Part shown: piece by piece, positions 60,360 to 64,000 of the stretch | Numbering within the stretch: the first letter of the stretch is position 1 | Layout of the letters: every line of letters begins with the position of its first letter | Source of the DNA: Bosea sp. NBC_00550 | GTDB lineage: Bacteria; Pseudomonadota; Alphaproteobacteria; Rhizobiales; Beijerinckiaceae | NCBI RefSeq assembly: GCF_026020075.1 | Contig: NZ_CP102772.1 | Span: 3,508,501 to 3,572,500 of the forward strand | DNA: 64,000 nt | Direction of reading: 5' to 3' | Notes under the pieces: model-generated | The model's input: the letters and a program-made list of their open reading frames with translations, nothing else | Told to the model about the DNA's origin: nothing | Databases searched by the model: none | Program-made: the position numbers and the translations under genes

Positions 60360-61039
60360 GCGGTACGATCTACGTCATCAATCCCAACTCGACCGAGCGC
60401 GTGACCAAGGAGATCGATGTCGGCGTCGCGCCGCTGCGCATGGCCGGCGGCCCCGCGATCGAATGCCTGACGCTGGCCGATGGCCCGCCCGGCATTCAGT
60501 CGCAACGCGATGTCGACGGGCTGATCCCGGCCCTGCTGAAGCGCGCGGCCGGCCTCGAGAACGAGGCCGCAGCCTTCGTTATCGCCTGCTTCTCGGACCC
60601 CGGCATGCACTCCCTGCGCGAGCAGAGCGAGAAGCCCGTGCTGGGCATCGCCGAATCCGGCGTGCTGACGGCGCTGACGCTGGGCCAGCGCTTCGGCATC
60701 GTAGCCATGCTGCAGAACTCGATCCCGCGCCATCTGCGCTATCTCGGCGCGATGGGAATGATGGATCGCTTCGCCGGCGACCTGCCGGTGAATCTCACCA
60801 TCGCCGAGATGGCCGACGATGAACTGACACTGGGCCGCATGATCGGCGTCGGCCGCACGCTGCGCGACACGCACCATGCCGATGTGCTGGTCATGGGCTG
60901 CGCCGGCATGGCGCGCTTCCGCGAGCCGCTGGAACGGGAACTCGGCATCCCGATCGTGGAACCGACGCAGGCTGCCGTGACGATGGCGATCGGGCGCGTC
61001 CGGCTGGGCTGGGGCGGGCGCCCCCTGCGCAAAGGCTGA
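60356..61039 (+). CDS. Hydantoin racemase / Asp-Glu racemase-family protein
   Basis: A 227-aa racemase of the Asp/Glu/hydantoin racemase family. The two catalytic cysteines are Cys78 (IACFSDPGM) and Cys182 (VMGCAGMARF). The N-terminal INPNSTERVTKEID is typical of hydantoin racemase (HyuE). The length of about 230 aa is typical. It interconverts D- and L-5-substituted hydantoins so both hydantoinases can use the full pool. Start is GTG 60356, coupled to the flavin reductase stop, with AAGGAGAGG upstream. Confidence 0.9.
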   Translation: MSGTIYVINPNSTERVTKEIDVGVAPLRMAGGPAIECLTLADGPPGIQSQRDVDGLIPALLKRAAGLENEAAAFVIACFSDPGMHSLREQSEKPVLGIAESGVLTALTLGQRFGIVAMLQNSIPRHLRYLGAMGMMDRFAGDLPVNLTIAEMADDELTLGRMIGVGRTLRDTHHADVLVMGCAGMARFREPLERELGIPIVEPTQAAVTMAIGRVRLGWGGRPLRKG

Positions 61040-61042
61040 ATC

Positions 61043-62467
61043 ATGGATGATCTGATTGCCGAACTCGCCGGGGCTCTCGGCGAGGCAAATGTCCTCGTCT
61101 CCGAGCAGGACCAGGCGCCCTTCCTGACCGACTGGCTCGGCAAGTATCGCGGTGCCGCGCGAGCCGTCGTCCGGCCGGGTTCGACCACGGAGGTCGCGGC
61201 CGTGATGCGGATCTGCGCGCGTCACAAAATTCCTGTCGTCCCGCAGGGCGGCAACACCAGCATGTCTGGCGGTGCAACACCGGATACGACCGGCGATGCC
61301 ATCGTCTTGTCGCTTATGAGACTGAATAGCATTCGCAATATCGACGCCATCAGCAACACCATCGTCGTGGATGCCGGCGTCGTGCTCGCGAAGGTGCAAC
61401 AAGCCGCGCAGCAGGCCGGACGCTTCTTCCCGCTCAGCCTCGGCGCCGAAGGCAGCTGCACCATCGGCGGCAATCTCGCGGCCAATGCCGGTGGCGTCGC
61501 CGTGCTGCGCTACGGCACCATGCGCGAACTCACCCTCGGCCTCGAGGTCGTGCTCGCCGATGGGCGCATCTGGGACGGGCTGACGGCGCTGCGCAAGGAC
61601 AATACCGGCTACGCCTTGCGCGACCTCTTCATTGGCTCGGAAGGCACGCTCGGCATCATCACCGGCGCAGTGCTCAAGCTCTTCGCCCGGCCCCATGCCC
61701 GCGCCACCGCCTTCGTCGCCGTTCAGGATGCGGCGGCCGCGCTCAATCTTTTGCCGGCGGTCCGCGACCGTTGCGGCGACCGGCTGACCGCCTTCGAGTT
61801 CATGACGGGCGAGTGCCTGGCGCTGATCCTGCACCATATCGGCGACGCCCGCCTGCCGCTTGCCGCGATGCCGCCCGCCGCGGTTCTGATCGAGCTGTCG
61901 GACCAGGACGACGAGCCAGGCCTGCGCGAGCGCCTCGAAGCCGCGCTGATCGATAGCGTCGAGGCCGGCCTCGTGCTCGACGCGGCCGTCGCGCAGGACG
62001 TGACCCAGGCCAAGGCCTTCTGGCACATCCGCGAAGGTGTCTCCGAGGCGCTGGTGCGGGAGGGCAAGGCGGCCAAGCACGACGTCTCGATCCCGGTCTC
62101 GGCCATGGCCGATTTCGTCACGTCGACTGACGCGGCCGTACGGGCCGCAGCGCCCGGCATCAGGCCGATCGTCTTCGGCCATCTCGGCGACGGCAACCTG
62201 CATTACAACCTGCTGCCGGCTGAGGGACAGACCCCGGCCGATTTCGCGGCGATCGCGCCGGACCTCACCCGCATCGTCCATGACGAAATCGTCCGCCGGC
62301 GCGGCTCGATCAGCGCCGAGCACGGCATCGGCCAGTTGCGCGTCGGCGAGATGAAACTGCGCAAGGCGCCGCTCGAACTCGAACTGATGCACCAGCTCAA
62401 GCACCTGCTCGATCCGGCAGGCCTGCTGAACCCGGGCAAGCTCCTGCCCGCTTCCCCCACCAACTGA
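61043..62467 (+). CDS. FAD-linked oxidase (D-2-hydroxyacid dehydrogenase/GlcD type)
   Basis: A 474-aa FAD enzyme with an FAD_binding_4 domain: PVVPQGGNTSMSGGATPD near residue 65-82, LSLGAEGSCTIGGNLAANAGG near 130, and RDLFIGSEGTLGIITGAVLK near 195. A C-terminal FAD-oxidase domain carries FGHLGDGNLHYNLLP near residue 374 and AEHGIGQLRVGEMK near 428. It belongs with D-lactate, D-2-hydroxyglutarate and glycolate dehydrogenases. The cluster context suggests oxidation of a 2-hydroxy acid derived from the amino acid product; this is inference. It starts 3 bp after the racemase stop. Confidence 0.92.
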   Translation: MDDLIAELAGALGEANVLVSEQDQAPFLTDWLGKYRGAARAVVRPGSTTEVAAVMRICARHKIPVVPQGGNTSMSGGATPDTTGDAIVLSLMRLNSIRNIDAISNTIVVDAGVVLAKVQQAAQQAGRFFPLSLGAEGSCTIGGNLAANAGGVAVLRYGTMRELTLGLEVVLADGRIWDGLTALRKDNTGYALRDLFIGSEGTLGIITGAVLKLFARPHARATAFVAVQDAAAALNLLPAVRDRCGDRLTAFEFMTGECLALILHHIGDARLPLAAMPPAAVLIELSDQDDEPGLRERLEAALIDSVEAGLVLDAAVAQDVTQAKAFWHIREGVSEALVREGKAAKHDVSIPVSAMADFVTSTDAAVRAAAPGIRPIVFGHLGDGNLHYNLLPAEGQTPADFAAIAPDLTRIVHDEIVRRRGSISAEHGIGQLRVGEMKLRKAPLELELMHQLKHLLDPAGLLNPGKLLPASPTN

Positions 62468-62475
62468 GGACGATC

Positions 62476-63405
62476 ATGGCTCTGCTCGATGAAACCGCTG
62501 AGGGTGTCTACGTCATCGCGGTGACACCCTTCACCGAGACCGGCGCGCTCGATCTCGAAAGCACCGACCGGATGGTCGATTTCTATCTGGAGAAGGGCGC
62601 GACCGGCCTCACCGTGCTCGGCATGATGGGCGAGGCGCCCAAGCTGACGGCGGATGAATCCCGCATCTTCGTACGCCGCGTGCTCAAGCGCGTACAGGGC
62701 CGCGTTCCGGTCGTTGCCGGCGTCTCCGCAGCCGGCTTCGCCGCTATGCGCGAGCTCAGCGAGAGCGTGATGGGCGACGGCGCCGCCGGCGTCATGGTCG
62801 CGCCGCCCTCCAACCTGCGCACCGACGACCAGATCACCTCCTACTACGCGATGGTGGCCGAGACGCTGGGCCCGAAGACGCCGTTCGTGCTGCAGGATTT
62901 CCCATTGGTCACGCAGGTGCAGATCACCCCGGCCGTGATCCTCAAGATCGTCGCCGCCCATCCGAGCTGCGTCATGCTCAAGCATGAGGACTGGCCGGGA
63001 CTCGCCAAGATCTCGGCGCTGCGCGCGGCAAGTGACCAGGGCGGCCGCCGCATCTCGATCCTCGTCGGCAACGGCGGCATGTTCCTGCCGGAAGAACTCT
63101 CGCGCGGTGCCGATGGCGCCATGACCGGCTTCGCCTATCCCGAGATGATGGTGGACGTCTGGAAGGCCCATGCCGCCGGCAATGTCGAGCGCGCGCATGA
63201 CCTGTTCGACGCCTATCTGCCGCTCGCCCGCTACGAGCAGCAGCCCGGCCTCGGCCTCGCCATCCGCAAGCATATCCTGGCGAAGCGCGGCGCCATCGCC
63301 TCCGGCGCTTTGCGCAAGCCGGGCGGAGCATTGTCCAAGGCGGATATCGCCGATATCGAACGGCTCATCGCGCGGCAGGAACAGCGCCTGAAGGAGATCG
63401 GCTGA
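62476..63405 (+). CDS. DapA-like (DHDPS/NAL family) aldolase lacking DHDPS residues
   Basis: A 309-aa class I aldolase-fold protein. The Schiff-base lysine is Lys169 (VMLKHEDWPG). The GTTGE motif of DHDPS is replaced by GMMGE (residues 49-53), and the Tyr of YNVPSRT is absent (LQDFPLVT, residues 139-146). So it is not a lysine-biosynthesis enzyme, and its oxo-acid substrate is unknown. These positions are typical of the diverse members of the family. Start ATG 62476 has GAGG upstream; the next gene starts 1 bp inside its stop codon. It may split or make a C-C bond in the carbon chain left after decarbamoylation. Confidence 0.88.
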   Translation: MALLDETAEGVYVIAVTPFTETGALDLESTDRMVDFYLEKGATGLTVLGMMGEAPKLTADESRIFVRRVLKRVQGRVPVVAGVSAAGFAAMRELSESVMGDGAAGVMVAPPSNLRTDDQITSYYAMVAETLGPKTPFVLQDFPLVTQVQITPAVILKIVAAHPSCVMLKHEDWPGLAKISALRAASDQGGRRISILVGNGGMFLPEELSRGADGAMTGFAYPEMMVDVWKAHAAGNVERAHDLFDAYLPLARYEQQPGLGLAIRKHILAKRGAIASGALRKPGGALSKADIADIERLIARQEQRLKEIG

Positions 63406-64000
63406 TGGATCTGGGACTTGTTGGAAAGCGCGCCCTCGTATTGGGCGCGAGCCGCGGGCTCGGCGCCGCGATCGCGCAGGCGCTCGCCACTGAGGGCGCG
63501 ACCGTCATCGCCGCCGCCCGCAGCACCGATGTCACGGAAAGCTGGATCGCCGCCCTGCCCGCGGAGCAGCGCACCCGCGTCAGCGCCGCGAAGCTCGACC
63601 TTGCCGATCTCGCCTCGGTCGATGCGCTCGCGGAGCGTCTCGTCGCGGAAGGCGGCGTCGACATCCTGATCGGCAACTCCGGCGGCCCGCCGCCCGGCGA
63701 GGCCCGCGACGCCAAGCGGGCCGACTGGCTCGTTCATTTCGAGGGCATGGCCGCCAATCTCTTCCATCTCGCGCAGCAGCTTCTGCCCTGCATGACGCAG
63801 CGTGGCTTCGGCCGCATCGTCACCATCGCCTCCTCCGGCGTCGAGCAGCCGATTCCGCGTCTCGCCCTCTCCAACGGCATCCGCGCCGCCGTCATCGGCT
63901 GGTCGAAGACGCTGGCCTCGGAGGTCGCTGGCAGCGGCGTGACGGTCAATGGCGTCCTGCCCGGCCGCATTCATACCGACCGCGTCGACCAGCTCGACGA
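63405..64000 (+). CDS. Short-chain dehydrogenase/reductase-family protein, 3' end outside window
   Basis: About 198 residues are visible. The nucleotide-binding GASRGLG is at residues 14-20, NSGG at 91-94 (in place of NNAG), and the Ser motif IASSGVEQ at 141-148. The canonical Tyr-x3-Lys is missing: the aligned region reads LSNGIRAAV (155-163), with Ser156 and Arg160 where Tyr and Lys are expected. This change is recurrent in a subgroup of 3-oxoacyl-ACP-reductase-like SDRs. Catalysis may differ or be lost. It overlaps the upstream stop by 1 bp, so it belongs to the same operon; the end is not seen. Confidence 0.85.
   Translation, partial: MDLGLVGKRALVLGASRGLGAAIAQALATEGATVIAAARSTDVTESWIAALPAEQRTRVSAAKLDLADLASVDALAERLVAEGGVDILIGNSGGPPPGEARDAKRADWLVHFEGMAANLFHLAQQLLPCMTQRGFGRIVTIASSGVEQPIPRLALSNGIRAAVIGWSKTLASEVAGSGVTVNGVLPGRIHTDRVDQLD

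Noticed and set aside
59729..62404. An 891-codon minus-strand frame across the racemase and FAD oxidase genes
   Set aside because: Spans several real plus-strand genes with clear motifs; repetitive acidic/basic composition marks it as a shadow.
62476..63405. dapA (4-hydroxy-tetrahydrodipicolinate synthase)
   Set aside because: The GTTGE motif and the catalytic Tyr are replaced, and the context is catabolic.

Overview
The window is high-GC DNA densely packed with genes. I see no rRNA or tRNA gene, transposase, integrase, phage gene or CRISPR array. Gene content and style suggest a free-living alphaproteobacterium of the order Hyphomicrobiales (Rhizobiales), possibly close to Bosea or a relative. 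The hints are a Zur-type zinc operon, a TAXI-TRAP system, a fused indolepyruvate:ferredoxin oxidoreductase, a Co-type nitrile hydratase, many periplasmic-binding-protein transporters, and hydantoin enzymes. The genus is an inference from gene families, not a phylogenetic result.

Layout. 0-2.7 kb: zinc uptake operon on the minus strand (a 48-aa His-containing membrane peptide, znuC, znuB, znuA) with one good and one weaker Zur-box candidate. 2.9-5.2 kb: a membrane protein whose 3' end overlaps a convergent Tat-exported glucan protein (OpgD). 5.4-9.0 kb: TAXI-TRAP transporter (binding protein, fused permease, DUF1850). 9.5-14 kb: nitrile/amide operon (gamma-glutamyltransferase-like hydrolase, amidase, Co-type nitrile hydratase alpha and beta, activator). 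14-16.6 kb: a secreted propeller-like protein, convergent with a NicO-type Ni/Co transporter and DUF1007 pair. 17-21.4 kb: fused indolepyruvate oxidoreductase behind a perfect 10-3-10 palindrome, then a Crp/Fnr regulator. 22.3-31.6 kb: acyl-CoA synthetase, a branched-chain/aromatic-type ABC importer (livG, H, M, K, F) and a PaaK-like protein in one gene string, with a different palindromic intergenic repeat family at each of four gene junctions. 31.6-38.1 kb: housekeeping genes (ung with a 5'-nucleotidase, ferrochelatase, a MarR/hydrolase divergent pair, a LOG-like protein, pyrE). 38.5-39.8 kb: an MFS transporter.

39.9-47.9 kb is a coherent unit: two different metallophosphoesterases, an Ugp-like ABC importer and an inositol-monophosphatase-like protein, with a convergent SorC-type regulator. 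A shared T-N-ATACA motif lies upstream of both the operon and the regulator. I infer import and internal hydrolysis of a phosphodiester such as a glycerophosphodiester.

48.2-64 kb is the most interesting stretch, a hydantoin/thiohydantoin island. It holds a D-type carbamoylase and a dihydropyrimidinase-type hydantoinase. Then come a polar-amino-acid-type ABC importer and a LysR regulator. Divergent from LysR is a tight operon of a DUF917 protein (the family renamed for S-methyl-thiohydantoin desulfurase), a second, atypical hydantoinase (Gln in place of the first metal His), an L-type carbamoylase, a flavin reductase, a hydantoin racemase, an FAD-linked oxidase, a DapA-like aldolase lacking DHDPS residues, and an SDR lacking the Tyr/Lys pair. 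The last gene runs off the window. Together they could take up (thio)hydantoins, remove sulfur, racemise, open the ring, decarbamoylate, and process the resulting acid.
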